The position numbers were made by a program, and so were the translations under genes. Positions 57,376 through 64,000 of a DNA stretch of 64,000 nt are shown here, piece after piece. The stretch covers positions 1-64,000 of the forward strand of contig NZ_NVWY01000009.1 in assembly GCF_002733835.1 (NCBI RefSeq), written 5' to 3'. How positions within the stretch are numbered: the stretch's first letter is position 1; each line of letters starts with the position of its first letter. The notes beneath the pieces are model-generated. The model was not told the origin of the DNA. It did not search any database and saw only the letters and a program-made list of their open reading frames with translations. The stretch comes from Alcanivorax sp. Its GTDB lineage: Bacteria; Pseudomonadota; Gammaproteobacteria; Pseudomonadales; Alcanivoracaceae.

Positions 57376-58140
57376 GTGACGATGCCGACACTGGAAAGTG
57401 ATCTGGTTCTGGTGAACAACACCGAATCAGTGATGGAAATTACCCTGAACCGCCCGGATAAACTGAATGCGCTGACCAGTGCCATGTACCGGGATTTGGT
57501 CAAGCTGCTGGCCACTGCAGAGCAGAGTGATGATATTCACGTGGTGCTGTTCAGAGGGGAAGGCAAGTCCTTCAGTGCCGGTAACGACCTGGTGGATTTC
57601 CTGAATGCCAAGCCCGGTGAAGCGGGGGAGGCTGCCCATTTCATTCAGGCCATCCACGATTTCCCCAAGGTTGTCGTTGCGGCCGTGCAGGGCAACGCGG
57701 TTGGTGTGGGCACTACCATGCTGTTGCACATGGACCTGGTGGTGGCCTCCGAGGATGCCAAGCTGATCACGCCGTTTGTGGACCTGGGCGCCGTACCGGA
57801 AGCGGGTTCCGCCAAGCTGCTGCCAGCCTGGATCGGCTATCAGCGCGCAGCGCGCATGCTGCTGCTTGGTGAACCGATGCTGGCCGCAGAAGCGCTGGAA
57901 ATCGGGCTGCTGGCCAAGGTTGTGGCGCGTGAAGAGCTGGACGCGACGGCACGCAATCTGGCGGCGACACTGGCGAAAAAACCGCCTCGTGCCCTGCAGG
58001 CGAGCAAGCGGCTGATGCGTGAGTCCATCAACAAGCCTTTGCACCAGGTGGTGAAAGAAGACCTGGCACTGTTCGGGGAAATGCTCCAGGGCGACGAAGC
58101 CAAGGCGGTGATCGCGGCCATGGTGAGTAAGAGCAAGTAA
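57376..58140 (+). CDS. Enoyl-CoA hydratase/isomerase family protein
   Basis: A 254-aa crotonase-fold enzyme for beta-oxidation or related acyl-CoA chemistry. The oxyanion-hole segments are FSAGNDLVDFL and AVQGNAVGVGTTMLLHMDLV. The LGAVPEAGSAKLLPAWIGYQ and ARMLLLGEPMLAAEALEIGL stretches are typical. It starts at GTG 57376 behind a GGGAG Shine-Dalgarno; ATG 57382 is an alternative. The exact substrate is not determined; the second catalytic Glu lies in VPEAGSA. Confidence 0.9.
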   Translation: MTMPTLESDLVLVNNTESVMEITLNRPDKLNALTSAMYRDLVKLLATAEQSDDIHVVLFRGEGKSFSAGNDLVDFLNAKPGEAGEAAHFIQAIHDFPKVVVAAVQGNAVGVGTTMLLHMDLVVASEDAKLITPFVDLGAVPEAGSAKLLPAWIGYQRAARMLLLGEPMLAAEALEIGLLAKVVAREELDATARNLAATLAKKPPRALQASKRLMRESINKPLHQVVKEDLALFGEMLQGDEAKAVIAAMVSKSK

Positions 58141-58397
58141 AGGCAGCTGCGAGCTACCAGCTTCGAGCTGCGAGGCGCGGGTTGGGGTATCAGGTGCTGA
58201 GAGGTTGGTGTTCGCGTTCGAGCGCGGGGTGCGGTCAATCCTGGTATCTGTGTTCGTAGGGTGGAAATTGGCGTGAGCCAATCTCCGCCATTCAGCCCTG
58301 CAGTTTGTTCTTGAATGCGGCTCCGGTGCGCGGTCACTGCATCGCCGTAACAGCAGCCCTTTCCCGCGTCTCGTCGCTCGAGGCTAGTGGCTCGGAG
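58141..58397. other. 257-bp intergenic region with GAGCTNC-type words
   Basis: No gene is seen. The sequence has scattered GAGCTACC, GAGCTGCGAG and GGCTCGGAGCTAC words like degenerate copies of the AGCTACG heptamer array at 58899-58982, plus GTAGGGTGGAAATTGGCGTG with an inverted CCAATCTCCGCC arm near 58256-58290, another hairpin-like repeat. It separates the enoyl-CoA hydratase from the convergent flavodoxin gene. Confidence 0.5.
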
Positions 58398-58859
58398 CTA
58401 CAACACCCCCGCATCCAGTCCCGCCGCCAGATACATTCCCAGTTCTTCCACTTCGGCCTCGAAGTTGTCCTGCCATTCCCCTTTGAGTACTTGTGGGTCC
58501 TGTACCCAGTTCCAGCGTAACCCGGTGACAATGGTTTCCACTGCCCGGCGGGTGCCGGTACCGTCATGGCCGGCGCGAATGTACAGGGCGCAGGGCAGGC
58601 CCTGTTTCTCTTCCAGTATGGCGTAGTAAGTGCGGTCAAAAAAGTCTTTCAACGCACCGCTCATATAGCCCAGATTCTCGGTGGTGCCGAGCAGGATGGC
58701 ATCACAGGCCATCACATCTTCAGGGCCGGCTTCCAGTGGTGCCTTCACGGTGACCGAGACGTTTTCGATATCCTCGTGCCCGGCGCCACGGGCGGCGGCA
58801 TCGCGGAGTTTTTGCGTATTCGGTGACGGGGCGTGGGCGACGATCAGCAGGTTTTTCAT
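58398..58859 (-). CDS. Flavodoxin-family protein
   Basis: A 153-aa flavodoxin-like FMN protein (NADPH-dependent FMN reductase type). The FMN phosphate loop is AHAPSPNTQKLRDA, followed by ILLGTTENLGYMSGALKDFF. ATG 58859 begins MKNLLIVAHAP. It probably carries electrons or reduces quinones. It lies between two repeat-rich gaps; the heptamer array begins about 40 bp upstream of its start. Confidence 0.88.
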   Translation of the reverse strand: MKNLLIVAHAPSPNTQKLRDAAARGAGHEDIENVSVTVKAPLEAGPEDVMACDAILLGTTENLGYMSGALKDFFDRTYYAILEEKQGLPCALYIRAGHDGTGTRRAVETIVTGLRWNWVQDPQVLKGEWQDNFEAEVEELGMYLAAGLDAGVL

Positions 58860-59190
58860 GGTCTCGCAATTCAACGCGGTTGATGGAGTCAGCATATCAG
58901 CTACGAGCTACGAGCTACGAGCTACGAGCTACGAGCTACGAGCTACGAGCTACGAGCTACGAGCTACGAGCTACGAGCTACGCAAATTAGATAGGGAGGG
59001 TCGAAAAGTTCATTATGATTTGGGTTTCTTTGTAGGGGGTCAATAGCTGTACCGTTTGCGTCTGGTGAGGTGGGTAAATGTCGTTATATTGCTTCTTTCG
59101 CGAAAGACTCGAACCGGGTACCTGTATTTTTATGTGCTTGTCCTTGTAAGCTAGAAACTCGTAGCTGTTAGCTGATTTTCGGGGTGTTTT
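58860..59190. other. 331-bp intergenic region with a heptamer array
   Basis: Apart from the AGCTACG array at 58899-58982 I see no gene. After the array the DNA is AT-richer than the surroundings (about 58983-59190) and ends with CTCGTAGCTGTTAGCTGA (59149-59166), a degenerate heptamer echo. Confidence 0.55.
58899..58982. repeat. Perfect tandem array of AGCTACG, 12 copies
   Basis: Twelve identical 7-bp units (84 bp), without any mismatch, lie 40 bp upstream of the flavodoxin start. Each unit contains AGCT. The array reads through as a 7-residue repeat in protein frames, but no real gene covers it. Perfect identity suggests recent expansion by replication slippage. Confidence 0.9.
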
Positions 59191-59619
59191 TTGGATAACG
59201 AATCCATCGTTTACGGTTGCATCAAGCATTTGCCATTTGGCAATTTGCAGGAGCGCAAGACCAGCTGTTTTCAGAACCGTAAAGCCATTCGGCAATTGCC
59301 GCAGGCGGATGAGTGGCCGTTCCTGTGCCGGGAGATGTTTTCCGTACCCGGCGATGACTTGATGGGCGGCACCTTTCAGACCCAGGTGATTCATTTCGGC
59401 ATGTCTTACCGGGCGGTGGAGTATGAGTGGGAACACTGGATCGCCAAGTTCGAGTCTCTGCTTAAAAATATGTACTGGGTGAATGCGGTGGTGCATCTGG
59501 AAACCGAATTGTCCGGGTTTCATACCTTCGTGTGGGACAGCGCCGATGTGTACCACGAACCCTCTGACGCCCCTCTGCGAGTACGTTGTGAATGGGCCCG
59601 TGAAGGGGCTATCGCCTGA
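59191..59619 (+). CDS. Hypothetical protein, no recognised family
   Basis: A 142-aa frame starting at TTG 59191 after a GGGGTG-type Shine-Dalgarno. It is rich in aromatic residues, with WPFLCREMFSVPGDDLMGGT, VIHFGMSYRAVEYEWEHWIA and HLETELSGFHTFVWDSADVY. It has no signal peptide or membrane helix. I do not recognise it. The amino acid composition looks like a real, folded protein, but no homology can be claimed. It lies between two repeat-containing gaps. Confidence 0.6.
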   Translation: MDNESIVYGCIKHLPFGNLQERKTSCFQNRKAIRQLPQADEWPFLCREMFSVPGDDLMGGTFQTQVIHFGMSYRAVEYEWEHWIAKFESLLKNMYWVNAVVHLETELSGFHTFVWDSADVYHEPSDAPLRVRCEWAREGAIA

Positions 59620-59652
59620 GTTTTTCCCCCGTGCTGTAACGGCTCGGTTAAA

Positions 59653-59687
59653 TGTCGGATTACGCCATTAGGCTAATCCGACCTACG
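59653..59687. repeat. GTCGGATTA/TAATCCGAC hairpin repeat
   Basis: GTCGGATTA (59654-59662) and TAATCCGAC (59674-59682) are perfect 9-bp inverses, with an inner GCC-atta-GGC pair, followed by CTACGTAAAAA. It is a well-known type of intergenic repeat in gammaproteobacteria and a variant of the copies at 13913-13972 and 17050-17082. Confidence 0.7.
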
Positions 59688-59790
59688 TAAAAACCCCTCC
59701 TCATTTGCTGTTATTTTCCCTTCTCTGTGATTGCATTCTTATCCCCTTGCGGCATAGTCGAGAGAGACGATTATAAAAAAGGTGAGGATG

Positions 59791-60699
59791 ATGGCTCTCG
59801 ATTATTCGTTGCTTGATGTATTCGCGGGTGCACCCTTTCAGGGCACCCAGGTTCCGGTGGTTACACTGGATGCGGCCAACAGTAGTGACTCCAGCAAAAC
59901 GGCCATTGCCGGTGAGTTTCAGCAAACCGAAACGGTGTTTATCGAGCCGGGCAACAGCGCTTCGCCAGTGACGGTGTTCAATAGCAAAGGCCGGCAATTA
60001 TTTGGTGCCCATACCATTCTGGCCGCCTCCTATGTGGCCTATGAAATGGGAATGACAAAGGATGAGGGCGAATTTGCTTCGTTTCTGCTTAGGCAAAACG
60101 AACAATGGATTGAGAGCTTTATTGATAAGGGTGATAGCCGCTCGCCGGGGGCCATTCAGTTTGCCCGGGTGCTGACTCCGACCATTGACCGCTACACCCC
60201 GGAAATTCCCCGTCTGGCCGCGGCGCTGAATATTGACGAAAAACACATTTCTTTCAGCAAGTACAAACCGATGGTGGTCAGTGTGGACAAGCCAACGTTG
60301 ATCGTGCCCTTTACCAAACCGGAGCACGTGCTGGCGGCCAGTCTGAATGCGGACCGTTGGTCCGACTTGTTCGGCGGTGTGTACACCTCGGAGTTGTTTC
60401 TGTTCGCCCCGGGCAGCATTACCGGGTTTACGGAGTTCCACGGGCGTTTGTTGAATCCTTCATTACGCCGCGATGCCTTTCCCCCCATTGGCGCCGTGAT
60501 GCCGGAGTTTATTGCTTACCTGGCAGAGCAGGGCGAGACCGCGCCGGGGACCCATACGCTGTCGATAGACCGGGGCAGTCATGAGACGCGCAAGAGTATT
60601 CTGCATGCGGAGTTCGACAAGCGCCCGGGTAAGGAAGTGCGTTGCCGCATTGGTGGCAACGTGATCAAGATGGGGACAGGATCACTGTTGTATTCGTGA
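59791..60699 (+). CDS. PhzF-family protein (phenazine biosynthesis-like isomerase fold)
   Basis: A 302-aa protein with the two-domain diaminopimelate-epimerase-like fold of PhzF. The catalytic Glu is in QQTETVFIEP and the second-domain anchor is LFGAHTILAASYVA. The start is probably ATG 59791, with AAAAGG plus GAGG upstream; GTG 59782 and ATG 59788 are also possible. No other phenazine genes are nearby, so a phenazine role is unlikely; family members act as isomerases or have unknown functions. Confidence 0.86.
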   Translation: MALDYSLLDVFAGAPFQGTQVPVVTLDAANSSDSSKTAIAGEFQQTETVFIEPGNSASPVTVFNSKGRQLFGAHTILAASYVAYEMGMTKDEGEFASFLLRQNEQWIESFIDKGDSRSPGAIQFARVLTPTIDRYTPEIPRLAAALNIDEKHISFSKYKPMVVSVDKPTLIVPFTKPEHVLAASLNADRWSDLFGGVYTSELFLFAPGSITGFTEFHGRLLNPSLRRDAFPPIGAVMPEFIAYLAEQGETAPGTHTLSIDRGSHETRKSILHAEFDKRPGKEVRCRIGGNVIKMGTGSLLYS

Positions 60700-60706
60700 C
60701 CCTAAG

Positions 60707-60820
60707 CTAATCGTTACCCGAGCGATTTTTTAGATAGACGATGAATGCCACGGTGGCGATGACGCTAAGGAAAACGACGAAGGCCGTGATAAGTTGGTCG
60801 AGAGTCAGGTTATTGAGCAT
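60707..60820 (-). CDS. Small single-pass membrane protein (37 aa)
   Basis: A 37-residue frame starts at ATG 60820 behind AAGGG (spacer about 7) and encodes MLNNLTLDQLITAFVVFLSV followed by IATVAFIVYLK and a short charged tail. One clear transmembrane helix spans about residues 12-31. Its small size and position, 7 nt from the convergent PhzF stop, leave some doubt, but the Shine-Dalgarno and the compact helix support a real small protein. Function unknown. Confidence 0.55.
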   Translation of the reverse strand: MLNNLTLDQLITAFVVFLSVIATVAFIVYLKNRSGND

Positions 60821-60950
60821 GTGGGTTCCCTTGTGGAGTCGTCGGCCCTGAGAATCGTTAAAGTATGGCAGCGCAAGCGGTGCCTGCAACGTTCACGTCA
60901 CACCCCTTCCGCAATGGGAGGGGGTGTGGGTTTCCCTGTCCCGTTCGATC

Positions 60951-62015
60951 TTATCCAATCGCGCAAAGTGCCGATCGGGTTTTGTCCCAGCCCAGGCAGC
61001 CATCGGTAATGGACAGGCCGTACTGAAGCGGCTTGTCCTGCCCCTGCCGGCCCTCATGGAGATGGCTTTCCAGCATCACCCCGGCGATAGCCGTTTGCCC
61101 CTGAGTTCGCTGCTGTAGCAGATCCTGTAATACCGCGGGCTGGCGCAGCGGATCCTTGCCGCTGTTGGCGTGGCTGCAGTCCACGATCAGTCGCGGGTTG
61201 CAGCCCTTGGCCTCCAGTGCAGCGGCGGCAGCTTGCACGCTGGCGGCATCGTAGTTGGGGCCGTCGTGGCCGCCGCGCAGCACCAGGTGGGTGTCCGGGT
61301 TGCCGGCGGTTTGCAGCAGTGCGCTATGGCCATGCTCATCCATGCCCAGATGCGTGTGTGGGTGAATGGCAGCCCCCATGGCGTCGCAGGCCACGCCGAT
61401 ACTGCCATCGGTACCATTCTTGAACCCCACCGGCAGGGGCAGGCCGCTGACCATTTCCCGGTGAATCTGCGATTCCGTGGTGCGTGCGCCGATGGCCGCC
61501 CAACTCAGCAGGTCGCCCAGGTAATCGGCGGCCATGGGGTGCAGTAGCTCGGTGGCGAGTGGCAAACCCAGCCGGGCCAGATCCAGCAGCAGGTGGCGAG
61601 ACACATTCAACCCGGTGGCAATGTCGTTGCTGCCGTCCAGATGCGGGTCGTAGAGCATGCCTTTCCAGCCCACGGTGGTACGGGGCTTTTCCACGTAGGC
61701 GCGCATGACGATGAAGATTTTATCGTCCAGCTGCGCACCCAACTCGGCCAGGCGGTGGCCGTATTCCAGGGCGGATTTGGGATCGTGAAGGGAGCAGGGC
61801 CCGGTGATCACCAACAGGCGCGGATCCTCGCCATTAAGGATATTGCGAATGGTCTGTCGGTGCTGTTCGATCTGTGTCGCCAGTGGGCCATCAACCGGCA
61901 GCCGCTCACGCAGCACCGTGGGGGAGGGCAGCGGCAGGCTGCGTCGTGGCGAAGCCTGATGGTGGTGGAGTCGGCTGTCGGTGTTCTCTGTCTGTTGGCT
62001 GTTTACCTGTTGCAT
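60951..62015 (-). CDS. 3-deoxy-7-phosphoheptulonate (DAHP) synthase, class I
   Basis: DAHP synthase joins erythrose-4-phosphate and PEP, the first step of the shikimate pathway. The 354-aa protein shows the class I (AroF/G/H) motifs VITGPCSLHDPKSALEYG, RAYVEKPRTTVGWKGMLYDP and LIVDCSHANSGKDP. Which aromatic acid inhibits the enzyme cannot be told by eye. Start ATG 62015 has an AAGGGAAGATC Shine-Dalgarno. Upstream lie a small ORF, an intrinsic terminator and an aromatic-rich leader peptide, which strongly suggests attenuation by Tyr/Trp/Phe. Confidence 0.94.
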   Translation of the reverse strand: MQQVNSQQTENTDSRLHHHQASPRRSLPLPSPTVLRERLPVDGPLATQIEQHRQTIRNILNGEDPRLLVITGPCSLHDPKSALEYGHRLAELGAQLDDKIFIVMRAYVEKPRTTVGWKGMLYDPHLDGSNDIATGLNVSRHLLLDLARLGLPLATELLHPMAADYLGDLLSWAAIGARTTESQIHREMVSGLPLPVGFKNGTDGSIGVACDAMGAAIHPHTHLGMDEHGHSALLQTAGNPDTHLVLRGGHDGPNYDAASVQAAAAALEAKGCNPRLIVDCSHANSGKDPLRQPAVLQDLLQQRTQGQTAIAGVMLESHLHEGRQGQDKPLQYGLSITDGCLGWDKTRSALCAIG

Positions 62016-62040
62016 GATCTTCCCTTAATACTGCGGCGCG

Positions 62041-62139
62041 TTATCGTCGCGCGTGATTCGTCGATCGTTGTGTGGCGGTGCGCTGACGTAGCCAGCGGCT
62101 AAATCGGGTGGTCAGGCGGTTCAGTCGATAGCGATACAT
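62041..62139 (-). CDS. Small upstream ORF, 32 aa, before the DAHP synthase
   Basis: An ATG at 62139 with an AGGGA Shine-Dalgarno (spacer about 7) starts a 32-residue frame beginning MYRYRLNRLTTRFSRWLRQR. It contains Tyr2, Tyr4, Phe13 and Trp16, and about one third Arg. It ends 25 nt before the DAHP synthase start, after the terminator hairpin. It could couple translation to the synthase or act as a second leader; it could also be chance. Confidence 0.5.
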   Translation of the reverse strand: MYRYRLNRLTTRFSRWLRQRTATQRSTNHARR

Positions 62140-62180
62140 GGTGTTGTCCCTGTGTTGCATTTGTCTGTTTGTCTGGGCAA

Positions 62181-62214
62181 TAAAAAACCCCGGGCGGGTT
62201 ACCGGCCGGGGTTT
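62181..62214 (-). terminator. Attenuator terminator of the DAHP synthase leader
   Basis: On the minus strand AAACCCCGGCCGG, loop TAAC and CCGCCCGGGGTTT form a stem with 12 of 13 pairs, followed by a run of six T (complement of 62182-62187). It lies 46 nt after the leader stop, ideal for attenuation. Confidence 0.85.
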
Positions 62215-62242
62215 CATGTATTCGGCAGGCGTCCCTTAACGG

Positions 62243-62269
62243 GCGCGCCTGAGTGTCGGTCAGGCGCGC
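62243..62269 (-). promoter_or_regulatory. Pause/antiterminator hairpin of the attenuator
   Basis: GCGCGCCTGA and TCAGGCGCGC form a perfect 10-bp stem with a 7-nt loop that spans the leader stop codon. The TCAGGCGCGCCC strand can instead pair with the downstream GGGACGCCTG, the switch expected in attenuation. Confidence 0.7.
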
Positions 62270-62373
62270 GAGCGGCTAAACCAATACCCGTAATAAGACG
62301 CAGCAGACACCGCCATACCGGCCACTGGGCCAGTCAGGGTGCGTGTGTTGAGCTGTGCTGCGTGCATGGTCAT
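62260..62373 (-). CDS. Aromatic leader peptide of the DAHP synthase gene
   Basis: A 37-codon frame (ATG 62373; ATG 62367 has the better AAGAGA spacing) encodes MTMHAAQLNTRTLTGPVAGM, then AVSAASYYGYWFSRSRA. Near its end Tyr-Tyr-Gly-Tyr-Trp-Phe occurs within six codons, all three aromatic amino acids together. The stop lies in the first stem, and a terminator follows before the DAHP synthase gene. Ribosome stalling at any of these codons would favour readthrough, so the gene would respond to total aromatic amino acid supply. Confidence 0.8.
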   Translation of the reverse strand: MTMHAAQLNTRTLTGPVAGMAVSAASYYGYWFSRSRA

Positions 62374-62586
62374 GTCTCTTGAATTCGCTTCATTGAAGGT
62401 CAAAGAGTAGCGGCAGCGCGGGAAGGGTGCAAGAGGCTGGAACCACGCCGCACGATAGCCGGTGGCTATTTCTGGATGCGGGTAGCGCTTTCGGGGCCGC
62501 CGCAAGCACGCGCAGCAGGACGATCCGGTATTTAGCCTGGTGCATGCAGCGTGAAGCGTGCTGCAGCCGCAGAGCGGCAAAAAAAA

Positions 62587-62604
62587 CGCCCACCGAAGTG
62601 GGCG
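62587..62604 (-). terminator. Intrinsic terminator of the lipoprotein gene
   Basis: On the minus strand CGCCCAC, loop TTCG and GTGGGCG form a 7-bp hairpin followed by eight T (complement of 62579-62586). It ends the gene at 62653. Confidence 0.9.
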
Positions 62605-62652
62605 AGGAAGGTGGAGACAATCCACATTTAAGACAAGACGGAGAAAACAGAA

Positions 62653-63273
62653 TCAGAAAATGTTGGAATCCTTGATCGCGTCGGTAATGGTTTTGGCATA
62701 GTGGTCCGCGCCTTTTTCCAGCCCCTTGAAGCCGCCGGTGTTGAAGCTGACGGTCTTGCCGGTCCAGACAATGGCTTTCTGGTCCACGTCCCACAGCTCC
62801 AGGCGAGCGGTATAGATGTCTTCGTTGACATAGAAGTCCGGGCTGTAAACCTGCGGAGTCATGGTCATGCCGGCACTGGCTGGAATGGCCACGCCTGGGT
62901 CGCCTTTGACCTCGGTGGTTTGTGTGGTCAGGTCTTCCAGGTGGATCGCCAGAGCACTGTCAAAACCGTTGTCCTTCATGCGCTTGGCCAGGTAGTCCAG
63001 GCTTTTGCCTTCGACGCCCTTGTCACCGTAAACGGTGTAGGCGGCGGTGGCTTTTATGCCCATGGTGGCAAACTTGGCGACAATGGCATCTTCCAGATGC
63101 TCACGCAGTTCATGATCGACCAGCACGCCAACCACCAGGGATTGGTATGGGCCTTTGGGTGTGGCCTGGGAGCCGGTTTCAGCGCTGATGACTTTGGTGT
63201 CGTGATAGCCGCTGGCACAGGCTGTGAGCAGTACGCTGAACAGGGCCAACAGGGTCAATTGCAGTTTTTTCAT
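62653..63273 (-). CDS. Predicted lipoprotein, unknown family
   Basis: A 206-aa lipoprotein with signal MKKLQLTLLALFSVLLTACASG and lipobox LTAC. The mature part has SLVVGVLVDHELREHLEDAI and ARLELWDVDQKAIVWTGKTV and seems to be a single alpha/beta domain, somewhat like DUF4136-type lipoproteins. ATG 63273 is preferred, with an AAGAGG Shine-Dalgarno. It lies just downstream of a DUF1302 gene but behind that gene's terminator. Function unknown. Confidence 0.82.
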   Translation of the reverse strand: MKKLQLTLLALFSVLLTACASGYHDTKVISAETGSQATPKGPYQSLVVGVLVDHELREHLEDAIVAKFATMGIKATAAYTVYGDKGVEGKSLDYLAKRMKDNGFDSALAIHLEDLTTQTTEVKGDPGVAIPASAGMTMTPQVYSPDFYVNEDIYTARLELWDVDQKAIVWTGKTVSFNTGGFKGLEKGADHYAKTITDAIKDSNIF

Positions 63274-63291
63274 GGTTTCCATCCTCTTGAG

Positions 63292-63312
63292 AAAAGCCGG
63301 CCGTGGCCGGCT
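63292..63312 (-). terminator. Intrinsic terminator of the DUF1302 gene
   Basis: On the minus strand AGCCGGCC, loop AC and GGCCGGCT form a perfect 8-bp hairpin followed by four T. It lies 14 nt after the DUF1302 stop and before the lipoprotein start. Confidence 0.75.
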
Positions 63313-63326
63313 GTTTCACTATCCGT

Positions 63327-64000
63327 TTAGAAGTTGTAGGTGGTGCTCAGGGACAGGTAATCCCGGTCTTCGACCACGCTGTACTCTTCATCGTTGTAGG
63401 TTGTGTAGGACAGGTTGGCGCTGAGTTGCTTGTAGGCCATGCCCAGGCTCACGCCGACGGTACGGGCATCTTCCTGCATCGCATCATCGCTGGAATAACC
63501 CTCAACACCGTGATTGAAGGTCAGGCCAGGGGTCAATGAGACCGCGCCGATGGCGTTGGCGTAGGTGGAGGTCAGGCTCAGCTGATAGCCCCAGCTGAAG
63601 TCGGTGACATAACCGTCTTCTCCCAGTTCGCCGACACCAAAGTTGGTGTGGCGACGGAAGCGCATCTGGTCCTGCTTGGGTAGATCAGGAATAAATTCCG
63701 AGCCCACCTGCATGGAAACGACGGTTTTCTGCGCGCCCATCAACTTGGGGATGATGGTGGTGAAGGCCAGCTCGGCACGCTGAATGTCAAACTCCTCAAA
63801 GCCGTGTACTTCGCTGCCGGAGTTGTAGACGTAGTCGATGGTGCCCTGCGGAATGGTCGCGAACCCGGAAGCTGCCGCAGCGGGAATGCCGTTGGCTTCC
63901 AGTACGCGAGCCGTGGTCAGGTCAGGGGTATTGATCTGTATCGGCATGTCCGGCAGGTAGCTCAGGTTCAGCGCCAGGTTGCCCACGCCTTCAAAGGTCT
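63327..64000 (-). CDS. DUF1302 family protein (5' end beyond window)
   Basis: At least 224 residues of the C-terminal part of a DUF1302 protein. The frame is open to the right edge; the family is about 550-650 aa, so most of the gene is outside. The barrel-like end reads YAGDRDYLSLSTTYNF-type (actual VVEDRDYLSLSTTYNF), and NLALNLSYLPDMPIQINTPD is typical. DUF1302 proteins are outer-membrane-associated and usually paired with DUF1329 proteins in lipid or hydrophobic-compound handling, which fits a hydrocarbon-linked organism. Confidence 0.85.
   Translation of the reverse strand, partial: TFEGVGNLALNLSYLPDMPIQINTPDLTTARVLEANGIPAAAASGFATIPQGTIDYVYNSGSEVHGFEEFDIQRAELAFTTIIPKLMGAQKTVVSMQVGSEFIPDLPKQDQMRFRRHTNFGVGELGEDGYVTDFSWGYQLSLTSTYANAIGAVSLTPGLTFNHGVEGYSSDDAMQEDARTVGVSLGMAYKQLSANLSYTTYNDEEYSVVEDRDYLSLSTTYNF

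Noticed and set aside
58681-59046. 121-codon plus-strand frame with SYELRAT repeats
   Set aside because: It is only the AGCTACG heptamer array read as protein, antisense to the flavodoxin gene.
59791-60699. Phenazine biosynthesis cluster
   Set aside because: Only a PhzF-fold protein is present; no other phz genes lie nearby, and PhzF relatives are widespread with other roles.

Overview
The window looks like a chromosomal segment of a GC-rich marine gammaproteobacterium, most likely Alcanivorax or a close relative in the Pseudomonadales/Oceanospirillales. The main evidence is gene order that matches Pseudomonas aeruginosa in two blocks: (tolC/opmH)-thiC-nudF-DUF1249-cpdA-yqiA-parE-parC, and a PA4958-type protein-fimX-serB-ahpA-like. 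Lineage-typical genes (DUF1302 protein, PF10118 metal hydrolase, hydrolase-SDR fusion, YihG-type acyltransferase) support this. No rRNA, tRNA, CRISPR array, prophage or intact insertion sequence was seen. The genus is an inference.

Layout. 1-3304: trpE-trpG-trpD on the minus strand behind a trp leader peptide, then a 300-bp fossil made of a tolC start joined to a response-regulator tail. 3800-12846: thiC, nudF, DUF1249, cpdA, yqiA and topoisomerase IV (parE, parC). 12999-17027: acyltransferase, small beta-barrel protein, DUF4262, DUF2058 and an S1-type RNA-binding protein. 17113-26143: Fur-type siderophore receptor, a UPF0126 membrane protein, a divergent DUF2218/MarR pair with two operators, DUF2780, a DUF457-type hydrolase, cyclopropane fatty acid synthase, and an overlapping AraC-regulator/degenerate-GGDEF pair. 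26539-35104: an organic-phosphate island with a TonB-dependent receptor, a lipoprotein beta-propeller phytase, a dedicated ExbB-ExbD-TonB set and a Tat-exported PhoX phosphatase. 35265-46636: oxidoreductase, amidase, PF10118 hydrolase, hydrolase-SDR fusion, OB-fold protein, two coupled PLP-type enzymes, exported FAD lactone oxidase and ubiD. 46810-49403: the complete EF-P lysylation set (epmA, efp, epmB). 49560-58859: c-di-GMP/type IV pilus genes (PA4958-type, fimX), serB, an AhpA-like membrane protein, ATP-grasp, enoyl-CoA hydratase and flavodoxin. 58899-64000: a heptamer array, an orphan gene, a PhzF-family protein, a DAHP synthase behind an aromatic-codon leader with a terminator, a lipoprotein, and a DUF1302 gene running off the right edge.

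The strongest regulatory reads are two attenuators for one pathway. The trp operon has a 20-codon leader ending in Trp-Arg-Trp-stop. The DAHP synthase, which starts the aromatic pathway, has a leader ending in a Tyr-Tyr-Gly-Tyr-Trp-Phe run before a perfect hairpin and an intrinsic terminator. Other unusual points are a (CCGG)4 repeat that puts the best cfa start out of frame, a 164-bp inverted-repeat element that supplies the stop codons of both flanking genes, and a family of palindromic intergenic repeats that sit between convergent genes.
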